This document shows, piece after piece, positions 18,014 to 27,380 of a DNA stretch of 64,000 bases; the stretch's first letter is position 1, and the number at the start of each line of letters is the position of its first letter. The translations under genes and the position numbers were made by a program. The notes under the pieces are model-generated. The model was not told the origin of the DNA. It saw nothing but the letters and a program-made list of their open reading frames with translations, and searched no databases. The stretch covers positions 1-64,000 of the forward strand of contig CAYJKQ010000010.1 of assembly GCA_964370815.1 (NCBI GenBank), written 5' to 3'. The stretch comes from UBA12087 sp964370815. GTDB lineage: Bacteria > Chloroflexota > Anaerolineae > Anaerolineales > Villigracilaceae.

Positions 18014-19056
18014 GAAAAGATGAGTTGGATCCCAACTTGAAGAACATATTTGAAAACTTGAAACAGGTTCCAGAACGGGATCCTCAAGTAGTCGCAAATG
18101 GCAGGGCAAACTTTTTAAGGCAAGCTGCTGTTTTGAAGGCGGAGAAACATCAGAAAAGTTGGATCAATCAATTGTTTCCATTCATTTTCATTACTCCGAA
18201 CTCTCCCAGGTTAAGACCAATAGTGGCTGTCATACTGGTGATCACAATGATATTTGGAGGCTCTGCCGCCACAGTTTATGCTGCCCAGGGTAGTTTGCCA
18301 GACCAGCCCTTGTATAAAGTTAAAACTTGGAGTGAGGATCTGCTGCTGTCTGTGACTTACTCCCCTCAGTCTCAACTCGATCAAAACCTCAATTTTGCGG
18401 ACCGCCGTATATTAGAGATCGCAGGCATGCATGCCGCTGGGACTCCCATCCCGCAACATGTTCAAACCCGTCTTCAAGTTGAATTGGACCAGGTGCTAAA
18501 GTTGGCTGCCGGGATGGATGATCAGCACATGATCACAGAATTGGAACGCATTAGCCTTCGGGCAGAAGTCCAATTCCAGATGATGTCCATGCTGATGGCT
18601 GGTGATCCAAATTCACCGGACCCTGTGCTGGAAATGGTACGCACTTCTTTGCAGAAACAATTACAATTGACTGCTCAGGGTATGGGCGATGTACAAGGTT
18701 TTCGCAAGCAGTTTCAAGATCAGATCCATAATACAGACCTGGCTCCTTCTCAGGATCGCGTTTCCGGGACAGCTGGCTACAAGTACTCAAAAACAACCAC
18801 ACCGCTGCCTTCGAGACCTTTTTTTTCAGGAACAACCACTCCAACACCTTCGGTGCCTCATTCTTTAAAAACGAACACTCCATTTTCTTCGGGACCTCAT
18901 TCTTCTAAAACTACCACTCCTTCGCCCTCCGAACAGAAATTCAATGGGACCTCCACCGGAGAAGGAAGTGGCAATAAAAATTATCAAACCATTACACCTA
19001 TGCAGAATGGAAATGGGCAAAAAACCCCCACTCAAGACAAAGGTAAGAAGCCATAG
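18010..19056 (+). CDS. DUF5667-type membrane protein, probable anti-sigma factor
   Basis: 348 residues. A cytoplasmic N-terminus of about 70 residues, which could bind the sigma factor, precedes one TM helix (IVAVILVITMIFGGSAATVYA, about 75-95). A DUF5667 domain follows (SLPDQPLYKVKTWSEDLLLSV). The external C-terminal 100 residues are low-complexity, with repeated TTTPxPS and SSGPHS blocks rich in Ser, Thr and Pro, perhaps a wall-spanning or glycosylated tail. Assignment as anti-sigma rests on the ATGA coupling and topology; no zinc-binding HxxxCxxC anti-sigma motif was seen. Confidence 0.75.
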   Translation: MRKDELDPNLKNIFENLKQVPERDPQVVANGRANFLRQAAVLKAEKHQKSWINQLFPFIFITPNSPRLRPIVAVILVITMIFGGSAATVYAAQGSLPDQPLYKVKTWSEDLLLSVTYSPQSQLDQNLNFADRRILEIAGMHAAGTPIPQHVQTRLQVELDQVLKLAAGMDDQHMITELERISLRAEVQFQMMSMLMAGDPNSPDPVLEMVRTSLQKQLQLTAQGMGDVQGFRKQFQDQIHNTDLAPSQDRVSGTAGYKYSKTTTPLPSRPFFSGTTTPTPSVPHSLKTNTPFSSGPHSSKTTTPSPSEQKFNGTSTGEGSGNKNYQTITPMQNGNGQKTPTQDKGKKP

Positions 19057-19086
19057 ATTATTTTCAACCAATTGGATGACCCACAC

Positions 19087-19126
19087 CATAATCCCTCTTT
19101 AATATATGGAGGGATTATGCTTTTTT
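19087..19126 (+). terminator. Intrinsic terminator
   Basis: Stem CATAATCCCTC (19087-19097) / GAGGGATTATG (19109-19119) followed by CTTTTTT, downstream of the sigma/anti-sigma operon. Confidence 0.9.
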
Positions 19127-19447
19127 GTACATGGAAGTTTCGGGATCCTTTATCAAATCTTTACATTCTCTTGATTTTGGCTTTATCCTGCAGGCTTATA
19201 TTCAAGTAAATATATAGTTTTTTGTAAACATCAAAATTACACAGAAAAAATGTTATAAAAAGGGTAAAAATGAGAAATCGTATCCTTTCTCTCGCATGCA
19301 TTAAACCCACCCGTATTATTAAGATACAATAACCCTTGCTTGGTACTGCGAGAGGGTGCCTCAATAGTTATAACGGAACATGGCTGCAATAAATCAAGAT
19401 CAAAATTTTCAAGAAAATGTCGTTCTTAGTGATAGGTTAATAATAAT
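19127..19447. other. A+T-rich gap before the two-component operon
   Basis: No gene is supported; a 67-codon minus-strand frame here has no ribosome site or recognisable protein. The promoter of the response regulator should be here but no pair with proper spacing was found. Confidence 0.4.
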
Positions 19448-20131
19448 ATGGCAAAAATTCTGGTAATAGATGATGAACCCTCCATCATAAACCTGGTTAG
19501 TGCATATCTGAAACCGGAAGGATATGATGTTTACACAGCAGCAGATGGCAAATCCGGGCTCAAAGCTGCACGTGCCTATAAACCGGACCTGATCGTGCTG
19601 GATCTCATGTTGCCGGGTATGGATGGGATCGAACTGCTTTCGCAGTTGCGGCGTGAGTCCAATGTCTATGTTATATTGTTGACTGCTAAGACCGAGGAGA
19701 TCGATAAGATCGTTGGTCTTTCAGTGGGGGCGGATGATTATGTTACCAAGCCCTTCAGCCCTCGCGAACTTGTGGCTCGCATTAAATCAGCGTTGCGTCG
19801 CCTGCAACCCGGCAGCAACTCAGGCGCAGACAACCAGGTCCTTTCATTCAAGCATGTTCGCATCGATGTTGGTGCTCGTTCTGTCAGTGTGGATGATGTC
19901 CCAATCGAGATGACTGCCATCGAATTTGATCTTCTCAAAGCATTGGCTGAAAACCGCGGTCGGGTTCTCACCCGTGAGCAATTGCTTGAGATCGTCTGGG
20001 GCACCACTTATTATGGTGAAATGAGGGTGGTGGATGTTCATCTGGGTCATGTCCGTCAGAAACTTGGTGACCCGGCCTTGATCACCACCATACGCAGTGT
20101 AGGTTATCGTTTTGAGGATGAAACCTTATGA
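19448..20131 (+). CDS. OmpR/PhoB-family response regulator
   Basis: 227 residues. The receiver domain has the acidic pair Asp8/Asp9, phosphoacceptor Asp52 (VLDLMLPG) and Lys101 (VTKPF). The C-terminal winged helix (about 130-226) includes EFDLLKALAENRGRVLTREQLLEIVWG and VDVHLGHVRQKLG with YRFED. It binds DNA when phosphorylated by its partner kinase. Its stop overlaps the kinase start by 4 bp (ATGA). Targets cannot be read from the sequence. Confidence 0.95.
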   Translation: MAKILVIDDEPSIINLVSAYLKPEGYDVYTAADGKSGLKAARAYKPDLIVLDLMLPGMDGIELLSQLRRESNVYVILLTAKTEEIDKIVGLSVGADDYVTKPFSPRELVARIKSALRRLQPGSNSGADNQVLSFKHVRIDVGARSVSVDDVPIEMTAIEFDLLKALAENRGRVLTREQLLEIVWGTTYYGEMRVVDVHLGHVRQKLGDPALITTIRSVGYRFEDETL

Positions 20132-21261
20132 TCTCATTCATTCGCCGCCATCTTGCTGTTAAGCTTTTCTTATCTTACCTTGCCATCATACTGGTAGTTG
20201 CTTTCATCCTGGTGATAGCCACCCGTTATACCCTACCAGATGCCTTTAATCGTCACATGGGTGGAGGCTTGAATCCTGGCTCAGGCATGATGCAGGGTCC
20301 TGGAACTGGTCGAACTGTTATTGCTGACCTGTTTGCCAATTTTCAAGCCAGCTTCAATGAAGCCCTTGTATTAGCCCTGGTCGTTGCAGGGTTGGCAGCC
20401 ATCCTGGTAAGTATGCTTTTAAGTCGAGGTATTGTGGCATCTGTCCGCCGCATGACTACCGTCAGTCAACACATTGCAGATGGTCATTACTCCGAGCGGG
20501 TGGAATCTGATAATCCTGATGAACTTGGTCAACTGGCACATTCGTTTAACCAGATGGCGGAAAACCTGGAGCAGGTTGAACTAATGCGTCGTCAATTGAT
20601 AGCAGATGTCAGCCACGAGCTGCGTACCCCACTTACAGCTATCCAGGGTTCAATGGAAGGATTGCTCGATGGGATCTTGCCAGCGGTCCCGGAAACTTAC
20701 CAGCAGATCCACCAGGAAGCGGGTCGCCTGGCGCGTTTGGTGGACGATCTGCAGGAATTGAGTCGGGTTGAGGCAGGTGTTTCCCCGCTTGAGATCAAAC
20801 CTGCACAGGTAGGTCCTCTCATCCAGACGACCATCAAGCGTTTGACACCTCAAGCAAGTAAAAGGAAAATTGACATCGTTGCAGACCTGCCTGCAGATTT
20901 ACCGATGGTTCCTTTGGATGAAGCCCGTATCACCCAGGTGCTCACCAACCTGGTCAGTAATGCGCTCCAATACACACCGGAAGGCGGAAGCATTCATATT
21001 CTCGCCAAGTCGTTTAGGGACGAGATTCAAGTCAGCATTGCAGATACTGGCATTGGCATTCCGGTAGAACATATGGCGCACATTTTTACACGCTTCTACC
21101 GGGTGGATAAATCCCGCTCCCGCCAGGCTGGAGGAGGTTCAGGCATTGGCTTGACCATTGCCCGGCATCTTGTTGAATCCCATGGGGGACGCATCTGGGT
21201 TGAAAGCCTGGGGGACGGGCATGGCAGCACCTTCACCTTTTCGCTGCCTATTTCAGGATGA
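20128..21261 (+). CDS. Sensor histidine kinase (HAMP-HisKA-HATPase)
   Basis: 377 residues. Two TM helices (about 10-32 and 84-106) enclose a short Met/Gly-rich extracytoplasmic loop (HMGGGLNPGSGMMQGPGTG), which might bind a metal, though this is speculative. A HAMP domain is followed by HisKA with His163 in VSHELRTPL. The HATPase_c domain has an N box (TNLVSNALQYTP), G1 (DTGIGIP), F box (FTRFYRVD) and G2 (GGSGIGLTI). It is translationally coupled to the regulator upstream. Confidence 0.94.
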   Translation: MISFIRRHLAVKLFLSYLAIILVVAFILVIATRYTLPDAFNRHMGGGLNPGSGMMQGPGTGRTVIADLFANFQASFNEALVLALVVAGLAAILVSMLLSRGIVASVRRMTTVSQHIADGHYSERVESDNPDELGQLAHSFNQMAENLEQVELMRRQLIADVSHELRTPLTAIQGSMEGLLDGILPAVPETYQQIHQEAGRLARLVDDLQELSRVEAGVSPLEIKPAQVGPLIQTTIKRLTPQASKRKIDIVADLPADLPMVPLDEARITQVLTNLVSNALQYTPEGGSIHILAKSFRDEIQVSIADTGIGIPVEHMAHIFTRFYRVDKSRSRQAGGGSGIGLTIARHLVESHGGRIWVESLGDGHGSTFTFSLPISG

Positions 21262-21376
21262 TCTTCCATAAGCAGTTTGGAAAGTGGGTGCAATCCACTT
21301 TGATTTAATCCCATCCATCAATTATGTTGCGATACCGCCCGGAAAATTGTGGATTTTATTCAGTGATTCCTTCCCA

Positions 21377-22813
21377 TTACCAACCCAAATATCGGTCAAT
21401 GGCTGCCGCAGCTTTACGACCTGCCACCATGGCTGTCACAACCAGGTGGGGACCAGTCACCACATCTCCGCCGGTGAAAACCCCTTTGAGATTGGTAGCG
21501 CCAGTATGAAGGTCTGCCATGAGTAAACCATTGGAGTGAGTCTCTATTCCAGGGGTGGTTTCACTGATGATCGGATCAGGCTTGTAACCGATCGCAAGAA
21601 TGGCAGTATCAACTTCAATGATAAAATCCGAACCTTCAATTACCTTGAATTTGCGCCGACCGCTCTCATCTGCTTCTCCCAATTCGGTACGAACGCACTC
21701 GATCTGCGCCAGGTGCCCATCTAGCCCGGCAATGAAGCGTACCGGTTGGGTTAGGAAATGATATTGTGCACCTTCCTCAACTGCCATCATACGATCCTTG
21801 TAGCTTCCAGGCATTTCAGCCTCACTGCGTCTATATAGGCAGGTAACTTCCTTGGCACCGGAGCGTAAGGCAGTTCTCAGGCAGTCCGCAGATGTGTCCC
21901 CTCCACCAATTACCACAACTTTTTCTTTCACATCCGGGCGGGAACACATTTCGTGGGGCAGCAGATCCATATCCACGTTGGCGCGCACGAGAAAATCTGT
22001 AGCTTTGTAAATACCGGGTAGGTTTTCGCCTGGTACACCTAACGATGCATCCACAGTTGTGCCCACACCAATATAGATGGCATTGTATCCGCCTGAAAAG
22101 AGTTTATCAACCGTGATCTTTGGACCAATATAAGTATTACCCACGAAAGTTACACCTGCCTTCAGCAGGTCATCCCAAATATCAAAAACCACCTTTTTGG
22201 GTAATTTAAAGTTTGGAATACCATAGATAAGCAATCCACCAGGTGCTGGCCAGGCATCAAAGATCGTTACCCAATGACCACGACCCACCAATTCTTTGGC
22301 ACAGGCCAATCCAGAAGGTCCAGCGCCAACAATGGCAACTTTTTTGCCCGTAAACTTGCCTACCGGAATGTTCACACCTTGTTTGCGACGCTGAAAATGG
22401 GTGGTAAATGCCTCCAGTGCACCCGTCGGAACAGGTAAAGAGTCCTTTTTCCCGCGCACACAAGCCCCCTCGCATAATTTATCTTGCGGACAAATACGAC
22501 CACAAACTTCCGGCAATGAGCTGGTTTGGCGATAAACCCCGGCTGCCTCCAGGAACTGGTTATTCTCGATCAACCACATTGCATAGGAGATATCGTTCCC
22601 TGCTGGACAAGCCTTCTGGCATGGAGCAGGGTCCGGGCAGTGGATGCAGCGTGTGGCTTCGTAAACAGCCCAATCTTCGTCCAATCGGATAATGGCTTCA
22701 TCAAAGTCTTTGATACGATCTTCGGCTGATCGCAGCGGTAGTCCACTCGACTGAATTTTCATGCGTTCTTTTCGATCAACTAACGAAAAATCACGTGAAA
22801 GCATTCCTGTCAT
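21377..22813 (-). CDS. NADPH-dependent glutamate synthase small-subunit-like oxidoreductase
   Basis: 478 residues from the ATG at 22813, which has AAAGGAG 6 nt upstream; an earlier in-frame start at 22849 lacks one. The N-terminal Fe-S region has CIHCPDPAPCQKACP and CGRICPQDKLCEGAC. An FAD site (VAIVGAGPSGLACA) and an NADPH site (VVIGGGDTSADC) follow, and the FAD-closing motif is near TGGDVVTGP. This is the GltD/GltA fold shared by glutamate synthase, NfnB-like and PreT-like proteins. No large subunit lies nearby, so it may act alone or with a distant partner; the exact reaction is uncertain. Confidence 0.85.
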   Translation of the reverse strand: MTGMLSRDFSLVDRKERMKIQSSGLPLRSAEDRIKDFDEAIIRLDEDWAVYEATRCIHCPDPAPCQKACPAGNDISYAMWLIENNQFLEAAGVYRQTSSLPEVCGRICPQDKLCEGACVRGKKDSLPVPTGALEAFTTHFQRRKQGVNIPVGKFTGKKVAIVGAGPSGLACAKELVGRGHWVTIFDAWPAPGGLLIYGIPNFKLPKKVVFDIWDDLLKAGVTFVGNTYIGPKITVDKLFSGGYNAIYIGVGTTVDASLGVPGENLPGIYKATDFLVRANVDMDLLPHEMCSRPDVKEKVVVIGGGDTSADCLRTALRSGAKEVTCLYRRSEAEMPGSYKDRMMAVEEGAQYHFLTQPVRFIAGLDGHLAQIECVRTELGEADESGRRKFKVIEGSDFIIEVDTAILAIGYKPDPIISETTPGIETHSNGLLMADLHTGATNLKGVFTGGDVVTGPHLVVTAMVAGRKAAAAIDRYLGW

Positions 22814-23188
22814 TTTATCTCCTTTAATAACATGGAGAGCTTCAATCAAGTATGGTTTGGGAGCGAGAATGAAGCTTTATCTTTGAGTATAATCAGCCAA
22901 AATAAAAACATCTAGTACTTTTTGGCACTAATAGGATAAGTAAATTATCCTAATTTGACCAGAAAAGGTTTTTTGAATTCTTTTTCAAGATCATCGATTT
23001 TGTAACCCTCGTCTCTGATTTGGTGGATGGATATCCGACCTATACTCTCTTTTCAACCGGCACTTGGAAGACCTGATTTCTTTCCATATGATTGAAGAGA
23101 ATTGCAGACTATCAAAAAAATTGAAAGTTTAATTATTTAGGGTCCAGTTCATAATTATTTGTCAGGTTTTAATAGTTGGGTGGTAGTG
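22814..23188. other. Gap between minus-strand genes
   Basis: No gene, repeat or strong hairpin was seen. The promoter of the GltD-like gene should be here; a TATACT on the minus strand (22886-22891) is a possible -10 but has no matching -35. Confidence 0.35.
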
Positions 23189-25573
23189 TTATTGCTTATA
23201 TTTAACCAGGGTATCAGACAGAACTCTTACGCGCTGATCAACCTTGTAATAAACGCTGTCTTCCGGGTAGCTCCCATCCGGTTGGAGCTGACCGGCTTGT
23301 ACTCCAGTCAGCACTTCAATGCCTTCTTCAATGTTGTTGATCGGCCAGATATGGAACAAACCCTCTCGGGCAGCCTCCAGCACCTCTTCTTTTAGCATTA
23401 GATTGGATAGATTGCTCTCGGGGATTAACACACCCTGTTCGCCTGTCAAACCGATCGCCTTGCAAACATTAAAATAACCTTCGACCTTGTAGTTTACGCC
23501 GCCAATAGCTTGCACGTAACCCTTTTGATCGACAGACCCGGTCGCAGCCATACCCTGTTTGATGGGCAGCCCGGAGAGGGCAGATAGGATTGCATAAAGT
23601 TCTGTACTGGAAGCGCTATCGCCATCCACACCGGAGTAGCTCTGTTCAAAAACCAGGCGTGCATTAAGGCTGAGTGGTTTGTCCTGGGCAAATTTATCAG
23701 CCAGGAAACCTGCCAGGATCAAAACTCCTTTGGTGTGGGTCGGACCGCCCATTTCAGCTTCCCGTTCGATATCTATCACACCGGAACGCCCCAATCCAAT
23801 GCTGGCAGTAATTCGATTTGGCTGCCCAATTGTCACATCCCCCAGATCCAAAACTGATAACCCGGTCACCTGCCCGGTTTGTTCACCACTGATATCGATC
23901 TTGATAACCCCGTTCGTTATCATTTCGATGATGCGACCTTGGTACAGGCTGGATCGATAATAATGTTCATCAATTGCCTTACGGATGTGTTCTACAGAGA
24001 TTTTGCTGGAATTCTCCAATTGTGCATAATAATTCGCTTCTCGAACAACATCGCTGATCTCACCAAATCGAGTGGAGAGTTTTTCCTGGTCATCTGCCAA
24101 CCGTGAGCCATGCTCAACGATACGCGCCAGGGCATTTGCATCCAGATGGAGAATATTTTCAACCGTACATAAATGCGCCACAAAACGAGCATAATTGAGG
24201 GTGTTTTCCTCATTGCGTGGCATCAGTGTATCAAAATCTGCTTTAACTTTGAATAATTCATTAAATTGTTCATCTAATGTCAGCAGCGTCCTGTACATTT
24301 CTGGTTTTCCTACCAGGATCACCTTGATTTTTAAAGGGATGGGTTGTGGTCGCAGGCTTTTGGTTGTGGCAAAGCTTATTTTTTCACTCACATCTTCGAT
24401 CTGCAATTCATCATTGGTAAGTGCTCTCTTCAGGCTTTCCCATACCAGCGGGTTCCGTATCAGCTCATTGATTGGCAAAACGATATAACCACCATTTGCC
24501 TGGTGTAATGAACCACCTCGAATCAAGGTGAAATCAGTCACTAGGGTACCAAATCGGGCTTCCTGCTCGATTCGTCCAAATAGATTGAAGTAGGAAGGAT
24601 TGGGTTCAATAATGACTGGTGCACCTTTCAGGTCGGAGTTATCCGTGATCACGTTAACCTGGTAACGCTTTTCGACTGGCTCGGTAACCCTCGATGTCAT
24701 TGTGGGGACTGACGGTTGTTCTTCTGTCTTGGGTTGAAAATCTTCCAGATGGGTCAGGATGTTGCTTAAGACCTGATCGAGATGGATCAATATTTCAGGC
24801 AGGTCCTTGTAACTGTTTTTTAAGCTATCAAAAAGATGTTGGATGGCATTCTGGGCAACTTCATTTTCATCTTTGATCAGCGCTTCCTGGGCGCTTTTAT
24901 CTATCAATCGGGATTGTCGGAGAGCAGCTTCAACCTTGTTTTGTAATTGTTGCTGTTTCTCTTGGAGATTTTCTTTCTCGTTGGTAGTAAGCTCCTTGAG
25001 TTTTTCTTCGCTAAAAGGTTTTCCATTCTCGATTGGTATGATTGCAAGACCCATGGATGTGGGTTGGATTGCGAATCCTTCCTGTTGGGCGTGCTGGTTG
25101 AGCTGGTTGAGAATTGCTTCTTTTTGGTTCTGAAATCCACTTGCGAGTTGGTCGATCCGATTTGCAAACTCCTCGCTTTCAAATAATTGCAGGAGTTCAT
25201 GCTTTATTCCAGAAATGAGACTGTTCATGTCGTTTTGGAATTCTTCTGCTTTCCCTGCTGGAAGTTGTAGTACTTTGGGATGATAATTATCCCGGAAGTT
25301 GTTCACATAACACCAGTCGGATGGCACAGCCTCAAGATTGGCGATTTCCTCAAGAAAACGTTTGATGGCTGTGGTGCGTCCAGTTCCGGGTTGTCCGGAG
25401 ACATAGATGTTAAAACCCTTTTCCTTGATGCCCATTCCAAAATGCAGCGCTCTCACAGCCCGTTCCTGTCCAATTATGGTCTGTGTGACTACGATTTCCT
25501 CGCTCGAAATAAAACCCAGGCTTTTTGGGTCACAATATTTTCGATACTTTTCAACTGGAAGTTCAGTGATCAT
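23189..25573 (-). CDS. Lon-family ATP-dependent protease with AAA_32 domain
   Basis: 794 residues. The N-terminal ATPase part has the Walker A VSGQPGTGRTT near residue 62. A long glutamine-rich coiled-coil insertion follows (about 170-260). A second AAA-like part contains GGYIVLPINELI. The Lon peptidase domain (about 570-770) has the catalytic Ser in DGDSASSTELYA and Lys in GGVNYKVEGYF, so the dyad is intact. It lacks the usual Lon N-terminal substrate domain and matches the uncharacterised AAA_32-Lon group. It is cytoplasmic and likely handles misfolded or regulatory proteins. It lies 21 bp downstream of the glycosyltransferase gene. Confidence 0.9.
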   Translation of the reverse strand: MITELPVEKYRKYCDPKSLGFISSEEIVVTQTIIGQERAVRALHFGMGIKEKGFNIYVSGQPGTGRTTAIKRFLEEIANLEAVPSDWCYVNNFRDNYHPKVLQLPAGKAEEFQNDMNSLISGIKHELLQLFESEEFANRIDQLASGFQNQKEAILNQLNQHAQQEGFAIQPTSMGLAIIPIENGKPFSEEKLKELTTNEKENLQEKQQQLQNKVEAALRQSRLIDKSAQEALIKDENEVAQNAIQHLFDSLKNSYKDLPEILIHLDQVLSNILTHLEDFQPKTEEQPSVPTMTSRVTEPVEKRYQVNVITDNSDLKGAPVIIEPNPSYFNLFGRIEQEARFGTLVTDFTLIRGGSLHQANGGYIVLPINELIRNPLVWESLKRALTNDELQIEDVSEKISFATTKSLRPQPIPLKIKVILVGKPEMYRTLLTLDEQFNELFKVKADFDTLMPRNEENTLNYARFVAHLCTVENILHLDANALARIVEHGSRLADDQEKLSTRFGEISDVVREANYYAQLENSSKISVEHIRKAIDEHYYRSSLYQGRIIEMITNGVIKIDISGEQTGQVTGLSVLDLGDVTIGQPNRITASIGLGRSGVIDIEREAEMGGPTHTKGVLILAGFLADKFAQDKPLSLNARLVFEQSYSGVDGDSASSTELYAILSALSGLPIKQGMAATGSVDQKGYVQAIGGVNYKVEGYFNVCKAIGLTGEQGVLIPESNLSNLMLKEEVLEAAREGLFHIWPINNIEEGIEVLTGVQAGQLQPDGSYPEDSVYYKVDQRVRVLSDTLVKYKQ

Positions 25574-25594
25574 GAAGGAAACCTCTCATTGATA

Positions 25595-26770
25595 CTAGCG
25601 ATTACAGCGGATCAGCTTTCCCTGGCGGGCAGAATCTTGTGCCTGTGCATAGACATCCAGCAGCTTGTGGGCTTGGTTAATAATATCGAATTCTCCTGCC
25701 CGCATCCTTGCTGCCAGACCCATATTTGATCTTAGCTCCTGGTCATTCACCAATTTCTCAATTCCTTGTGCCAGTGCCTCGACATCATTAGTGGTCATGA
25801 AACCCTGGACTCCATCTTCAAGTACATCCCGGGTTCCACTTCCATCAACCGCAGCAACAGGTAGCCCTGCTGCCATGGCTTCCAGAGTGACCAGGCCCTG
25901 GGCTTCCGCGACTGAAGCGAAGCAAAAAATATCTGCAGCTACCAGGTAATTAATTACCTTATCCAGGTCTATACCTCCGGGCATCTCCACCCGTCCTGTG
26001 ATACCCAGATTTCTGGCTTTTTTTTGTAATTTTCTTCGTTCCGAACCATCTCCTAGCAATACCAGGCGCACCTTTGGATTCTTGCGCATCACCAGCGCGG
26101 CTGCTTCAATTAAGAGTTCCCAATTCTTTTCAATTGCCAGTCTTCCGGCTGAGATCAAGACAATATCATCATTCCATTTACGCTTCTGCCTTTCGATCTG
26201 GCGGTTGAGTCTCTCAAACAAGGTCAAATCAACCCCGGTAGGGATGGTTGTGATCTGTTCACTGAAACCGTATTCTTCTTTTAATATCTGGCGCAGACTG
26301 TCACTGGGTGTGATGATGTGGTGGCATTTTTGCAGGTAATCACATAATATGTTATCTATCTGGTCTTTAATAAAATCCTGACCAAATGAACCAGCGTAAC
26401 GGCTGTATTCCCAATAACGGCTGTGAAAAGTAAAAACCAGTGGCAAATTGTATTTAACTGAATTATTGGCTGCAGTTTGACCTAACAATACCGGGTGGTG
26501 GCTGTGGATCACATCCAATTTAAGACTTGGTAAGATATGATCGATGCTGGAGGATATTGGAATAACGAACGGCAGATCGGGAAATTGTGGAAAGTCCAAA
26601 GAAGGATAACGAAAAATAAAAGGTTCATCATCAATGTAATCTTCTGTTTGCGGGGAGAAAATAAAAACATTGTGCCCCATCTCGGCTAATGCCTTGCGAA
26701 AAGACCCAACCGAGCGGACAACACCGCTTATGGTTGGGTAATAAGCATTGCTATAGAATCCGATATGCAT
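25595..26770 (-). CDS. Glycosyltransferase family 4
   Basis: 391 residues, GT-B fold. The N-terminal acceptor domain begins HIGFYSNAYYPTISGVVRSV, typical of diacylglycerol glucosyltransferases and mannosyltransferases. The C-terminal donor domain has SAGRLAIEKNWELL and the EAQGLVTLEAMAAG (E-x7-E) motif. It probably adds a sugar to a membrane lipid or surface glycan. GGAGG precedes the ATG. Repeat copy B lies just upstream, between this gene and the ferredoxin gene. Confidence 0.88.
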   Translation of the reverse strand: MHIGFYSNAYYPTISGVVRSVGSFRKALAEMGHNVFIFSPQTEDYIDDEPFIFRYPSLDFPQFPDLPFVIPISSSIDHILPSLKLDVIHSHHPVLLGQTAANNSVKYNLPLVFTFHSRYWEYSRYAGSFGQDFIKDQIDNILCDYLQKCHHIITPSDSLRQILKEEYGFSEQITTIPTGVDLTLFERLNRQIERQKRKWNDDIVLISAGRLAIEKNWELLIEAAALVMRKNPKVRLVLLGDGSERRKLQKKARNLGITGRVEMPGGIDLDKVINYLVAADIFCFASVAEAQGLVTLEAMAAGLPVAAVDGSGTRDVLEDGVQGFMTTNDVEALAQGIEKLVNDQELRSNMGLAARMRAGEFDIINQAHKLLDVYAQAQDSARQGKLIRCNR

Positions 26771-26819
26771 ATTTCCTCCCAGGCAGGGATGTGCTATTTA
26801 TATTTTAGCTTCCTACTCA

Positions 26820-26936
26820 GACCCTAAAGGTTGACACTGAGAAATAGAGTGATCGACAGCATGATTAACAGGTTAATCGTCCCAATTCTTCTGCCATAGA
26901 AACCTTTAAGGTCACGGCTTGAGCAGTTACTATTTT
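26820..26936 (+). repeat. Interspersed inverted-end repeat, copy B
   Basis: Ends GACCCTAAAGGTT (26820-26832) and AAACCTTTAAGGTC (26900-26913), core TCGACAGCATGA, then tail GCTTGAGCAGTTAC. Same orientation as copy A; one mismatch between the ends. Confidence 0.8.
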
Positions 26937-27006
26937 ACAATACTTCTTTCTTTATATTGTACCCTCTCTTGATGGGTGTGATCTTGCTTATTTTCGCTGA
27001 ACAATA

Positions 27007-27279
27007 CTGAAAAGTTTAAATCATTTATCCAAAGAAACCTTCATTAATGATGCTGAACAGTGCAATGGCTGCGGGGTGTGTGTGGCAGTTTGCCCTCATG
27101 CAGTTTTTGAAATGAATGACCGCAAAACCTGCCTGATCCATCAGCTGGCATGTATGGAATGTGGAGCTTGCCAGTTGAATTGTGTCACCGCTGCCATAAA
27201 AGTGGAAAGTGGAGTGGGTTGCGCAGCTGCCAAGCTGTGGGCAGCCCTGCTGGGCTTGCCGGAAGCTGAATGTTGTTGA
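27007..27279 (+). CDS. HgcB-like dicluster ferredoxin with no canonical start codon
   Basis: The frame is open from a TGA at 26998 to 27279. It encodes two [4Fe-4S] motifs: CNGCGVCVAVCP and CMECGACQLNC, then GVGCAAAKL and a C-terminal ECC. The CMECGAC motif, GVGC and terminal Cys pair resemble HgcB-type ferredoxins, but no hgcA is in the window, so mercury methylation is not implied. No ATG, GTG or TTG precedes the first cluster; the first GTG (27076) would cut away two of its cysteines. Translation could start at CTG 27007 or another rare codon, or the 5' end may be damaged. Repeat copy B ends 70 bp upstream. Confidence 0.6.
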   Translation: MKSLNHLSKETFINDAEQCNGCGVCVAVCPHAVFEMNDRKTCLIHQLACMECGACQLNCVTAAIKVESGVGCAAAKLWAALLGLPEAECC

Positions 27280-27304
27280 AAAAATTGAAGAAAACCGATC
27301 GTGC

Positions 27305-27333
27305 TTGACAGCAGCATATAATTAGAGTATAAA
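27305..27333 (+). promoter_or_regulatory. Consensus promoter of the TetR operon
   Basis: A perfect TTGACA (27305-27310) and TATAAA (27328-27333) are separated by exactly 17 bp. The -10 box lies inside the palindromic operator, so a bound repressor would block RNA polymerase. Confidence 0.85.
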
Positions 27334-27365
27334 AGATACCGACCAGTCGGTATCTTTTATACTCT
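27324..27365. promoter_or_regulatory. 42-bp palindromic operator, probable TetR binding site
   Basis: Two perfect 20-bp inverted arms (27324-27343 and 27346-27365) flank a central CA. The inner part reads GATACCGAC-CA-GTCGGTATC, like known TetR-family operators. It overlaps the -10 box and ends 15 bp before the regulator start. Confidence 0.88.
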
Positions 27366-27380
27366 TTTAAGGAGCATTTT

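Noticed and set aside
27019..27279. Full mercury-methylation locus (hgcAB)
   Set aside because: Only the ferredoxin is present; no corrinoid protein HgcA is in the window, so no methylation claim is made.
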